Source of the DNA: Opisthocomus hoazin
Taxonomy: Eukaryota; Chordata; Aves; Opisthocomiformes; Opisthocomidae
DNA: 64,000 bases
Reading direction: 5' to 3'
Assembly (NCBI RefSeq): GCF_030867145.1
Contig: NC_134415.1
Location: forward strand, 74,491,300-74,555,299
Made by a program: the position numbers and the translations under genes. Below, one piece after another: positions 37,516 to 50,000 of this stretch (positions are counted from its first letter, which is position 1; each line of letters opens with the position of its first letter). The notes under the pieces are model-generated. The model searched no databases and was not told where the DNA came from. It was given only the letters and a program-made list of their open reading frames with translations.

Positions 37516-37525
37516 ATTGGCGGGA
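37516..37525 (+). promoter_or_regulatory. MCM9: Overlapping inverted CCAAT box and E2F-like site
   Basis: ATTGGCGGGA joins an inverted CCAAT box (NF-Y type) to GGCGGGA, the reverse of the E2F core TCCCGCC. It sits about 235 bp before the MCM9 start codon, a plausible proximal-promoter position. Confidence 0.5.
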
Positions 37526-37654
37526 GCCGCCCGTGAGAGGCGGCGGGCGGCGCGCGGCGGAGCCTTCCCGCCACGGGGGGCCGGCCAGGGCCCGGCGCGT
37601 TGTGAGGTGGCGGCGTCGCGCGAGCCCGTTAGCCGGGCGCGCGTCGGCCCCGCC

Positions 37655-37705
37655 ATGGGCTTTTCCGAGGGGAAAGTGAAGTTCTCCCGCTGGTGCGTGA
37701 GCTGA
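37655..37705 (+). other. Upstream ORF, 16 codons, before MCM9
   Basis: ATG in the strong context CCCGCCATGG opens a 16-residue frame (MGFSEGKVKFSRWCVS) that ends at TGA 37703-37705, 48 bases before the MCM9 ATG. It would be a regulatory uORF only if the transcript starts upstream of 37655, which the sequence cannot show. Confidence 0.45.
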
Positions 37706-37753
37706 CGGAGAAGCCCGGCCATGTGACGGCTTCCCCTCGCCCGCGCGCGCAGC

Positions 37754-38063
37754 ATGGCGCTGAGCGCGGAGCAGGTGAACCTCGTGGGCCAGGTGTTCGA
37801 GTCGTACGTGCTGGAGCACCACCGGGACGACATCCTGGGCATCCTGAGGGAGCCCGACGACGAGGCGCACTACGCCGTCGTCGTCGACGCCCTGACGCTC
37901 TTCGAGACCAACATGGAAATCGGGGAGTACTTCAACGCCTTCCCCGCAGAGGTCCTCCCCATCTTTGACAGCGCGCTGCGCCGGGCCGCCCTGGCCATGC
38001 TGGAGGCCGCTGCGGCCCCTCCGCCGCTCAGCGCGAAGCAGAACCTCCACGCCAGGGTCTCGG
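37754..38063 (+). CDS. MCM9: MCM9 coding exon 1
   Basis: This encodes residues 1-103 plus one base of the Gly104 codon, ending TCTCGG before GTGAGT. It is highly GC-rich, being inside the CpG island. It contains [17 protein letters not shown], a conserved MCM9 N-terminal block, and a local Ala/Pro-rich stretch near residues 84-92. The preceding CGCGCGCGCAG could serve as a splice acceptor for a non-coding first exon. Confidence 0.96.
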
Positions 38064-41000
38064 GTGAGTGGCGGGCCGGGGGCGAGGCGTCTCCCAGTCG
38101 GCGATGCCCAATTCCCTCTTCAAGGGAAGGGGCGAGTTTAACTCCGGAGGTTCTGGTGTTCGAAGCGGCAGGGAAGGGCTGGTGTTTATGAAAGAGCAGA
38201 GAACACATGAGGTTCAGCAAGGCCAAGTGCAAGGTCCTGCAGCTGGGTCAGGGCAGCCCCTGCTATCCATACAGGCTGTGGGATGAAGGGATGAAGAGCT
38301 GCCCTACCAAGAAGGACTTGGGGGTACTGATGGATGAAAAGCTGGACATGATCCACCAGTGTACGCTCACAGCCCAGAAGGCCAGCTGTATCCTGGGCTG
38401 CATCAAGAGAAGTGTGGCCAGCAGGGCAAAGGAGGGGATTCTGCCCCTCTGCTGGGCTCTTAAGTGAGACCCCACCTTGGTCCTGCGTCCAGCTCTGGAG
38501 CCCCCAGTACAAGAAGGACATGGATGTGTTGGACCGGGTTCAGAAAAGGGCAACAAAGATGGCTCAAGGGCTGGAGCACCCCTGCTATGAGGACAGGCTG
38601 AGGGAGTTGGGGCTGTTCAGCTTGGAGAAGAGAAGGTCCGAGGTGAGCTTACAGCAGCCTTACAGTACCTGAAGGGGCCTACAGGAAGGATGAGGATAGT
38701 ATTTTCCGCAGGGCTTGCTGTGACAGGACAAGGAGTAATGGCTTTAAACTAAGGGCACGTAGATTTAGACTGGATATAAGGAAGAAATTTTTTACAATGA
38801 GGGTGGTGAAACACTGAACCAGGTTGCCCAGAGAGGTAGTGGAGGCCCCATCCCTGTAAACATTCAAGGCCAGGTTGGTCAGGGCTCTGAGCAACCTGAT
38901 CTAGTTGAACGTGTCCCTGCTCTCTGCAGGGGGATTGGGCTGGATGACCTCTAAAGGTCCCTTCCAACCCAAAGCATTCTGTGATTCTATGATTCTAAAA
39001 CGTGGGGCAGTGCAGACCAACGCAGGAAAAAGCCCTGGTCGTCCCTGATGGTGGGCGTGTGATGGTTGGCATTTGTTGCTGGGTCAGGACTTGCATTAAA
39101 GCTTTTCCATGGCAAAAAGTTTCCTCAGAGCAGCATCTGGTCTCATGTTGTTTCTGTTATTAGCCTGAAGGTCTGAAGGGAAAAGAAAAAAAGTTTTAGG
39201 GGAAGATGTGTAGTTCGTAGGTTTTCTTGCGGGTTAACTTCCTGACCATCTCGGTTTGCTCATGGTCTTTATTGGTTCCAGCCACCTCCCAGAAGTCTAA
39301 ACCTGGAGTTGTCTTGTAACAATTTAATCTGAAATTGTCAAATTTTATGCTTAACTAATTGTTATAAAATTATTTGTTATAAAATTGGAGTGAACTGTTG
39401 GAAGGCATGATCATTAATAGAAGATTTTTGTCCTTTTTTCACTACAAGTGAATATTCCTTATTACTGGGAAATTTTTAGTAGCTTTGAGGTGTGGTAAGT
39501 GTGGACTGCAGGTTCTGGGGTTAAAATGCCAGTTTTGCCTGTTGTGGGGAACTTGGTCAGTGGTGGCACCATCCCTTCCGGTCATCGATGACTGCGACTA
39601 TTTGGAGCTGTCTGATCTGCTAAGCTGAGAGCTGGTGACCTGTGTTTCCCTCCCCTGCCCCATGTTGCAGTGGTTTGTGATGGTTCAGTCTTTCGGCAGC
39701 TTGAACGAATCACAGTTGTTAAACAGACCTGTGTTTTGTACCGTAAGTTTCATTAAAAATACTGTGATTAAAACACACACATCAGAAATATAATTAGCCT
39801 GTAGCTCTTGCAATGCTGTTTTCTGAAGGTTTTTAGGGGAAAAAAAATTTAAAAATGCTTACTACCTATTTAGGTGTTATGGAGCTTGTATACAAGTGCT
39901 GAACATGTGGTGTAAAAGGGTGGCCTGTGTTTTACTAGAAATGTCAGGCATTTCCCTGTACCCGTGAAAGCTGGAGTGAATGAAAACTTTCCTGCGAGTG
40001 TTCTAGGATGCATTTGCATCATTCAGGGCTTCAGCATGAAAATGGAGCTGTTTTTACTCCAAGTATGATTATTTTATAAGCTACCAGGAACTACTGGAAG
40101 GAGCAAAGCAAGGGGCAGATGTATGCCACCTGAGTAGCTGCACCTGTAACACATTCCTGCTCCTATTATCAGCCAGCCGTTCCTCCCACAGGGATGTTTT
40201 GACTGAATATTCCCTAATCAACATCAGGCAAGATTAGCCACGTTTGATCAAATAGTTTTAATAACTGCTAAAAGCAAGTCTGATTGATCATGGATGGAAG
40301 AAGGTAGTCGTCAGATTAACAAATTACTCCATCACCAAACTGGACGGAAACTGATGAAGGTGGTTATCCTCATGTGGTCCAGCTGGATCAAAAGAACATC
40401 TGTCTGTGTCGTTTGGTTTATGTTCTGTACTACCTAAAGTGTAGCTACTGAAGAAACAAAAAACAATAAGCTAAATGATCTGCCGGCTTTCTTCCACCCA
40501 AATTTTCCCATGATACTGTTACCTTTTAAGTTTGTACTAGGTTCTGATTGCCTTCAGGATTCTGATGTTGGAGTGCCGCTTCCCACTCCCACATCAAACA
40601 GGAATGAGGAGAAGGCTGTGCGCTCTTCTTGGTGGGAGCAGCAGGCAGCTACCTGGAGTGGGGCCGAGGGGATCTGCGTGTCAGGCTTGGGCTAACGTGA
40701 AGAAAAGTGGTTTCGCTTATGCTAGGTATAATAATGCAGTCTTAGCACGCTCATATCAATATGGACAGGGCATCTGGGAGTTCAAAGGAGGACTCGGGGA
40801 GCATGGATATTCAGTGATTAATAATGGATGATCACCCCGGCTTCACTGGAGAAATTAAAAGATGAAGTTCCTTATCTGAATTTTAGCACTGCGGGAATTT
40901 GATTTTATAACTTCTCTTTTTGCTACAAATCCATTAAAAGATTTTTGCCTACTTACCATTACCCTGAGCACCACTGTGTCTGTTACTGATGGCCAAGCTG

Positions 41001-44000
41001 CTTCTAATGGTTTAGTTTTACATGCTATTAGTAATACAGAAAAGCTCATTTGGAGAGGCACGTATTCAATTAAAGAGTTTGTCAGGCAGTCTAATATGAC
41101 CACAATGAAGGCCCTTTTTTTCCCCGTCCAGACTCTTTGTCTCTGTAATATTCGCAGAGATGATCGTGTCATATATATCCTGACAAAAGTGCTATAGCTC
41201 TCTCTAGTGTAAGATGTGTTGTATTTTGCAAAGGTTGTTCAGCTGAACCAGTGTAGAGCTGGGAAGAAAAGATCCCAAACCAGTTGCAAAAATAATGGAT
41301 TTTATGTTTGTTTTTTTTTCCCCTGAACTGAATAGAAATGCAAACCTGTGGGAGAAAAAGAATTTTCAAGAGCTTTGTTACAGTCAACCAGAAAAATCTG
41401 TTTGCAGTTCTACATAATACTTTATTTCTTTTCCAGGCTATTAATTAATTTCTACTCTTTTTAAACTTTCTTCTTTTACCATTTAAAATATTTTCTTTAA
41501 ACAAAAGCAAAAGGTCAAACACTTTACTTAAAAGCATCAAAACAGAATGTTTCAAGATGTCTGAAACAAAGCATTTCATTTTGCAACCACTGACATAAAT
41601 ATATGGCATCCTTTTTTTAGCAGCCAAAGCTACTAAGAAGATTTGACCTAAAAGCACAAATAGTTTTGCTCCCCTTAGAAACATCTTTTTCCAGCAGATT
41701 TATTATTATACATCTCTGCTTCCTAGTTTTTTCTTGGAATTAGATCTAAGAAATTATTTTAAAAGCAGGTAATTTCTTTTTAAGTTGATAATTATTAGTA
41801 TCTTGTAGTTCATATACTAACTTCTGAAGAGGCAGTATTTTGGTGCTGTTGTCAAGTGTGCATTTCAGAGACCATTTACTTTTTATAAAGACTTTATAGG
41901 CTGTTGAGGTAGATTAATCTTCCTGAGGATTTCAGCTGCTGTGGTGATGGCCGCACAGGTGAATGCTGGAGCAGGGTCAGTACACCACAGAACTGGCTGT
42001 TGGGGTGGAATTAAAGGAAAGCAAGTGCCACGAAAATGTTCGGTCACTATTCATTTGAACGCGCAAGTGAACTTGCTTTGGTTCTGTTCGTAACCCCTTC
42101 CTGCTCTTTTTATGCCATCTTCCTTGTGCTTGAGGTTTACTGGTATGCAGTGTGGATTTAAGGTGAAATGCTCACAGACTATGAATTTTAAATGTGCTTA
42201 GACCTGAGAATTCACACAAGATTGGGAGTTACACTTGTTTAAATGTGAGAATAACATTGAACCACAATTAAGTAGCATAACTAAAATTTTAATCAGATAA
42301 ACCAGTTGTAGAATAAATGGCATTTGCCAAAAGTTCATTTAAATTAATAAATAGATGTGAGAACACTGGGATCTATTTCCATGAATGGAAACTGCTCATG
42401 ACTGTTCAGCCCTTGGCAAGAGTGGGAGAGACGAATGACAATATTTTCTGTTAGTGCTCAGCGGCTGATGTTTTTCACTATCTGAGGCGAGTGAATCAGA
42501 TTTATGGTACAACAGATTAATTGTTGAATCACATTTATGACACAGTAATAACAATGGCTACTCTTAATAGGTCTGTCATTTTTGCTAGTCTTTCTGTTTA
42601 ACTGCATTGTAAGTTCATGTTTTATATGCATAGCCTTATGCTGCTATATTTTTGTTTAACAGGTTTGCCTGTTTGCCCAGAGCTGACTCGAGAGCACATT
42701 CCTAAAACCAGGGATGTGGGTCACTTTTTATCTGTTACTGGGACTGTCATACGTACCAGTTTGGTGAAAGTTTTGGAGTTTGAGCGGAGTTATATCTGCA
42801 ATAAGTGCAAACATGTGTTTGTTGTCAAGGCTGACTTTGAACAGTACTACACCTTCTGTCGTCCATCAGCCTGTCTCAATGAAGAAGGCTGCAACTCAAC
42901 CAAGTTCACATGTCTCTCTGGAACAACCTCTTCCCCTACGTGCTGCAGAGACTATCAAGAAATCAAAATTCAGGAACAGGTAAAAAAAAAATAAGATGGA
43001 GAAAAAGGGGAGGATATTAAAGTACAGATGTCTCAAGTACAAAAAGAATTCATTTACCAAAGAAGGCATTTGGAGGCTTAATCTCCTGCTGGAATAAGGG
43101 AACTCCGCTAATTTTAGTGAAATTGTTCATGCTTACATCAGAATTATTGACTAGACTTCCTTTGTTAGGTAACTCCATTCCACATTGTACAAAACACCTA
43201 GGATCAGCGCATAGGTTAAATTTCCATGCTGAATCATTGTAACACCAAGTTTTCGTTGTCTCTCTAAGGAGTAAAGCTAGCCCAGCGGTGGCCAAGGACA
43301 GCTGTAGTGGTGTGGTATGGTCAATACACAGTGTCTGCAAATGTCCATTCCCTTCAGCCAACATTGAATTCTACAATTATTGAATAGGTGCTCCTCACAG
43401 AATTTGCATTCATTTTTCTGAAGGTAGTCCTAGGTGGAAGTACAGCTAAGTTGGAGGAGTAAGAAACTGTCGGGCCTCTTTTTACAGTAGCGCATAACTA
43501 AGACAAAACTGGCACAAGAAAATCTACACTGTATGAAAATTCAGAATAAGCAGGGTATATTGCAGGCAACATTTCTGGTTTTATTTATATGTTCAGTGTC
43601 TTTTTCATATATCATTTCTAAGATCTCTTCAGTTGTTTCAGGGTTTTGATTTTATAAATTGAGCGTATAGTGGTGCCAATCTACGTGCAAGATGTATGAA
43701 ATTAGAAATTAAGCTCTTGAAAGTTCAGAACAGCAAAAGAAACCAAGAGAACAAAACTATTTCTAGGAAATAAGCCCTATGCTGCATGTTTATATTATGG
43801 TTGTTTCTGACAGTTTCTGTAACATTTTTTTTGTTTATCTCTGTGACACACAGATCTCTCTGCTGGGAAGGATTTTAAGCAGCATGGGCTTATTAAACAC
43901 AGTAAAGTTAAACTGGGAATAAATTTCACTCGTGTTTCCTACTGAGCTCTGCGAGTAACTGTATGTGCCACCAGTACTGACGGTGAGGTGAACTGCCTGT

Positions 44001-47000
44001 GGCCATTTAGATCATACACAAGGATGAATTAACCTTCCTAGGCACTAGAGAGTGAATAAATCTAGAATTCTAGCACATATGACCTGTGCTGCAGAATGAA
44101 AAGGTACTTCTGATTGTTGTTCTTGTGCAGTGGATATTCTAAAGACTGTTGCAAGCTTTAAGTGTAAATGGAAAGATTGCTGGTTGGAAATAGACTGTGA
44201 CAAGGTTGCATAGACTTTGCCCTGGAGAAAAGAAAAAGAATTACAGGACTTACTGCACATTTGTCAATTTACATTTGTCTGATTGTGTGCCATTTATTTT
44301 TGCCTGTTGTTGATTTAATCCTTGACACCTAGGTGTAAACTTACATCTCAACCTGTCAAATTATGGTTACATACCAGAAAAATACAGAGAATAATCGTTC
44401 AGTATGTACTTCAGTGAAGGGTTATCTAACCCATGGACATGCTTCAGTACCCAAAGTAAACTTTGCATATCAAAGAAGTATCTACAGAGATCTCAAGTTA
44501 TTAGAAAAGAAAAAAACCTGCTCTTTCAAATGACCTCTTCTAGTTAGCTTTCTTCAGCAAGATACTGAAATCACACAGGACCTCCCAGCATTGACCACTT
44601 TAAGCTAATGTAATACCCAAGTCCATTACCATTAATATCAGCATTAAAGTTCCATTATTAAGTTCATCGCAGCAGTAGTATGTTTCCTGTGTAAGTTTTG
44701 TGAGAAGGAGCAAGGACTGACCTCAGTTCCAGGAAAGGAATGTAGGTCTTTAAGGCAGAGCAGCTTTCTTAAGAAGTGCTTTCCCTTCCTGTCTCCTAGG
44801 TTCAAAGACTGTCTGTTGGAAGCATCCCTCGTTGCATGGTGGTTGTCCTGGAAGATGACTTAGTGGACAGTTGCAAGTCTGGTGAGGATACAGCATATAT
44901 TGTATATGTTTCTTCCACACGCATTTTTATTTTTCCATTTGAGGTGAATCTTTGCCAAGTAGGCTGTCAGTGCTGAGGGCCTGCTGAATGAGATACGTTC
45001 ATCTGTCACATGTCTGTTTCAGCTTGGATGTTAGTGTGGCAGTTGAAGACTATTCTAGAAAACGTCACACATCCCCATGTTACACCTTGACTGTATGACA
45101 GATCAGTTTCAATTAGTAATGTGCTGTGACGTACAGAAAGTGTATTAAATCTTGTTAGTGTGGGAACACCAAACCTCATAAGGCAAGCGCACCACAGCGC
45201 GTGGTGCCCCTCTGTAGGTTTGGAGAGCTAGGTAACCTGACCTCCTATCCAAGAGGTGCTGCAGGTGGACAAAGCTACTTGGCATTCAAAAAGGAAGCTA
45301 ATTGGCAGGAGGATGTATGAAAAATGGACTAAAAATTCTCAGATAGGCATATCTCCACAAGATGTGTTGTGGTTGTACTTTCTCAAAGAACACTGTGGCC
45401 AGAATGTTGATGAGTGATTCTGGAATTCATCACAAAAGTTACCAGAAGTCAAATAAGTTTTGACTAAATTTTTTGTATAGTAAATCTGATTGAAAGAAGA
45501 GCTTCTACAGTTTACCGCTAATTCCTCTTTTCTAAGAGGAAAGAAGCAGAGGTATGCCTTTAAGAATTCACCTACCTTAAACAGAAGTAGAAAGACATAG
45601 CAACTTCCTACCACAGACCTAAGCAGTCTGCCTAATGTTTTTTTAGACTTCCAGTAACTACAGGAGGTTTGCTTTTTGTTGTTAGTTATTTTAACCTTAT
45701 TAACTGTCACACAGATTCTCAATTGCATTATTATGCATCACAGCTAACTAACACATCTGCATATCTCAAGTCAGATTTTACTTTACTAATTTTTGTTGTT
45801 CTTTCCAGGAGATGACATCACAGTGTATGGAGTGGTAATGCAGAGGTGGAAACCTTTCCGTGAGGATGCACGCTGCGACTTGGAGCTTGTTTTGAAAGCC
45901 AACTACATTAAAGTAAACAATGAGCAGCTAGCAGGGGTTGTAATTGATGAAGAAGTCCGCAAGGAATTTGAAGATTTCTGGGAAAAGCATAGGGATGATC
46001 CGTTAGCAGGTTAGTAGTTGAAAGCTTTAAAGCAGGACACTTTTGGATATAGATGAAGTCAGGAGTGCAAATACAGTGACTGAACACATTTTTCCTCTAT
46101 TATCCTATCCTACTACCCGTTCCTCAAAAAATACATTTTTCCAGTACAGGAATAAGAAATTCTTACTTTAATATTACTGGGGAGAATAAGTACCAAACAT
46201 ACTGCATTGGTCTTCCTTCTTTTGAGCTTTCTAGTCAAGTGTTTTGCTTAATACTTATTAACAAGAAATGATATATAAGTATCAGGGAAAAAAAGTGTTT
46301 TATCATTGTGAAAGAAAAAGCATACTTCTCAGAAGAAATAGCGCAGACCAGACCTGCTTTTTGTCAGCATAGCTTTTGACTCTGGGGTGAGAGATCTGAC
46401 TCACTGTCTCTGCATCCCAAATTAAGCTGTGAATCTACCACAGGGCTTAGCGCATCTGATCTTTACCCTAACTCTTGGATGCTTAGACCCTTAGTTTAGG
46501 TGCTGTGGAGCCTGCTATCAAATACAGAGGGAGTCTCCCAATTCACAGTGGCTTCCACAACAGCCAGAGTGTTTAGTGTGCTGGCTCCTAAACTTACCAT
46601 GGTCTGCAGTCAACCAGCTAGAAATTGGCAGGAGTTGTGTCTGGAGCCCTGTCCCTCTCCATAATCTGAGTGCCTCCTCCTGAAGTCGAGAAGCTCAATG
46701 GACTCTTCAGGATCTCTGTCACTGAGCTGTCTCAGGCTAACACTCTTGTCATTTAAAACCCTGAAAAGGGCTTAGTCTTTCTTCTTAAAAGACAAACAGG
46801 AGGAAAAGCAGGTGGAAATGTTGCCCATGTCATCTTAAAAATTAGAGCGCTCACGTAAGAAATTTGAGATCTTGTCAGTGGCAAAGATTCTTCAGAACTT
46901 CATTTTGTGGAAAGCAATTTGATTGCTAGCCTGCTGCTATTTGGAACAAGAACATTTCTTCCTCCTGCTGTTTGGAACAAGAACATTTCTTATCACCCTG

Positions 47001-50000
47001 GTTAGAACTGTTCAGAAAGTAATTCAGGATCCTCTTTGAAAGTCCCATTTACTCTTTCATTCTCAGGACAACTTTTGGAAGCCTGCAGGGAGCAATGTGG
47101 TTTTATGCAAAATTAACCTATTCAGAATAAGTAAATTAATATGAAGTGGCTACAAGGAAACTGAGGTGAAAATTAGAAGGACCCTGGCTGCCCAAGGTGT
47201 CTGTTTCAGGCCATTTGGCTGAATTTGAGGCCCCTCAGGTGAGGGCTGAGATCAAATTTGACTAAGGAGTTATAAGGTATAGGCCATTCACAACAGGATG
47301 TGTGTACATATACTGTTTTTTCAAGAGGTAGTGGTAGTTACTGCTGCATTTTATGTCAGTCAATTCCTGATGCTGTGTATTAGGCATCCTGAGAAAGTCT
47401 ACCATGGCAGGCCTCTGAGAGAACTTCTGCGGGTGACTTTATTTTTTCTGGATACTGTCTAGGAAGAAGCAGAACTGCTGAGCTGCTCAACTCTGACAAG
47501 GCAAATGAATCTGAAGTCAAATAGAGGCAACTGTGGAGTTAAAGCTTGAGTTATGCTGTGGCTGACCAAAGTTTTTAAAATTTCATTTTTGGATAATGAT
47601 GTGTTAATTCCCTCAGAAGACCGCCACAAGAAATGCATATGCCTCAAGTCATCCATTAGGTGCCTACATATTTTGCCAGTACCATATGCTTGCATCAAAT
47701 TTTAAAACATTAAGTTAAGAACTCAAAATTGGTCACTCTGTTTTATTCCCTAGGAATGGGAGTAATGTATGGCATTAAACCTGTGATCCCTTATATGCTG
47801 TTAGTGTCAGAATCTCAAAGGACAGAATTAATTCTGTCACACACCTTCCGAGCCAACAATATTATCACAGCAGATTGAAATATTCTGTTGCTGGAAAGGG
47901 ACCGTGGTTGGGAGGAGGAGAGAAGGATCAAAGGAGAAGGAGATTCAAGACAACAATGAGAAAATGAGCCATGCAGTGGGTGCACAGGTTTAGGGCAGAA
48001 TAGTTCAAGTGTTAGATGTTTTCTTAAATGTACTACACACCAGTTTTCAAAGGATTGTTTTGAAGTCTGGAGACTTTTAAGTTTTATTCTTCATAGCCCC
48101 TACACTTTTATCTGTGAAACAAAGTAATTTGCATGATGGCATTTCATTAGTGCCTTTTCTCAAGATGTCCAGACCATGCATTCCTTAAATTTTGATAGGA
48201 TTGGCTTTGCTGCTTATCACAGTGAAAGACTAAACTTCTTCATGATGAAGGACATTCGTTTCAAACAATTACTTTGGGTCCCATTTAACAAATAAAATAA
48301 AATAAAAATAATAATCTTCCTCTTGTTCAGGAAGCAGACCCAAATTATTTGTGAGTGTACATAGGACTGTGGACATGGGACAATTATTTGTCACTGTCCA
48401 CAGGACTTTAAGTGTACATAGACGTCCATGGGAAACTAAGTTGTACTCTTAGGGTAGTGCTGAATGTCAATTTTTGCTCCTATTCTAGGGAGGAATGAAA
48501 TTTTGGCTAGCTTATGTCCTCAAGTTTTTGGATTGTACCTGGTGAAGTTGGCTGTAGCCATGGTGCTTGCTGGTGGTGTACAGAGGACTGATACTACTGG
48601 AACTCGAATCAGAGGTTAGTGCTGTTTCTAACAGTATCACATCTTTTCTAACAGTTGTTCCCATCCCTGTCTTCACCCACATTCCTCCCCCCTCCAAAAT
48701 GAAACGAGTAGTAAGGTTTCGGAAGCATAATCATCCCGTTTGCTTGAGTGGGAGCAATTTTTGGTTAATGCTGAATATTCTTCCAGAATCTCAGACAAAT
48801 AAAGTGGGTGTCTAGACTTCCTCTTTTTATTTTAGTTTTTCCCAATAAAACCCGGTAAAAGCAGGCGTTCAGGATTCCATTAGGTAGAATATTGAGGCAG
48901 TTGTTTTAGATAAAGCATAAACTCACTTTTTATTGTATAAGTGATGTTTTGAAATAATTTCTAATAGAATATTCCCAGCAGTATTTGGCGTCAAAGGCTG
49001 GAATATTAATGTTTCCTTAATGCAGATCACTATAGTACGTTGAAAGGAAAAATTAAAGGATTCATTTTACCTCCTAATGCTAGACTTTTCCATCTGTGAT
49101 TGTCAGCACATTTCACTTAGTTGTGTTAGTGTAAGTTATCTGCCTGCTGATTCTCCTTCTGTTGTTATTAGATGGCAAATATGCCATGTGCCAGGTGGTA
49201 CGTAGGTCACAATCTATGTAGGTCATAATAATTCTAAAATAGTATGTCTGTATATACAAATATGGGATTTTCTTTATGCTCCAGCAGCTAAATAAAGTTA
49301 CAGACTTTATATTTGAGGTGAAGTTGTATTAATATTTTGTAGAAGACAATGAAATAATTTTAGAGCACTTCAGTGAGATCGTAGTAGCCAAATTATTTAT
49401 TTCTGTAATTTCATTGTTTTGAAATTACTAAGTTTTGTAACTGTTGACAATGTAACAGAATTAGTTAAGAAAAACAACCTGATGATTTTATTAGTCCTTT
49501 TTGCAATAATTTAAGTAAGTGAATTATGGCTGATAACTAAACCCTAGTATCCTTTTGTTTAATGATCAAGAGTGAGTTGAGTCTGAGAAAAGAGTATTCT
49601 AAAATGTAAGAACTCACATAACAGGAAGTATGTCAAATACCTGCTAATACTTTTCAAATATTTGATTGTAAATATTTGGTTTGGGTGCAGCAATATGACT
49701 AGATGCTTTTATTAAACTATATGTTCATCACACCCAATAGGTAGTGCAGTCTTAAACAGAATTACATATTGGAACGTACATGCAGTGCTAGGTGAATAAT
49801 GAGAAGCATTATTTAATTCAGAGCATTGTGTGTGTATCTTTCTCTGTTTGTGAACCGTCTTCTCCTACACCAACCTTCCCCCCAAGGTGAATCGCATCTG
49901 TTGTTGGTTGGAGACCCAGGTACGGGGAAATCTCAGTTTCTCAAGTATGCAGTAAAGATTATACCGCGCTCTGTGCTTACTGCCGGAATTGGATCTACAA

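Larger units (their letters stand above)
36570..38110 (+). promoter_or_regulatory. MCM9: CpG island and MCM9 promoter
   Basis: A stretch with very high GC and dense CpG, abrupt against AT-rich flanks, covering the region upstream of MCM9 and its first coding exon. It has many GGGGCGGGG boxes, an inverted CCAAT box (ATTGG, 37516-37520) overlapping GGCGGGA (37519-37525), and TTCCCGCC at 37565-37572, both resembling E2F sites. E2F control is usual for MCM family genes. No TATA box was seen. The long open frames on both strands here are a by-product of GC-rich, stop-poor sequence. Confidence 0.85.

Noticed and set aside
37692..37753. A tiny intron between GTGCGT/GTGAGC and the CAG just before the MCM9 ATG
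   Set aside because: At about 60 bp it would be near the lower limit for vertebrate introns. The acceptor-like CGCGCGCGCAG may instead serve a farther upstream non-coding exon, which I cannot place.
36502..38050. Very long open frames (up to 446 codons) on the minus strand and others on the plus strand over the CpG island
   Set aside because: They arise from GC-rich, stop-poor DNA and from translating the minisatellite, giving Ser/Pro repeats. They have no family similarity and overlap the true MCM9 exon in wrong frames.
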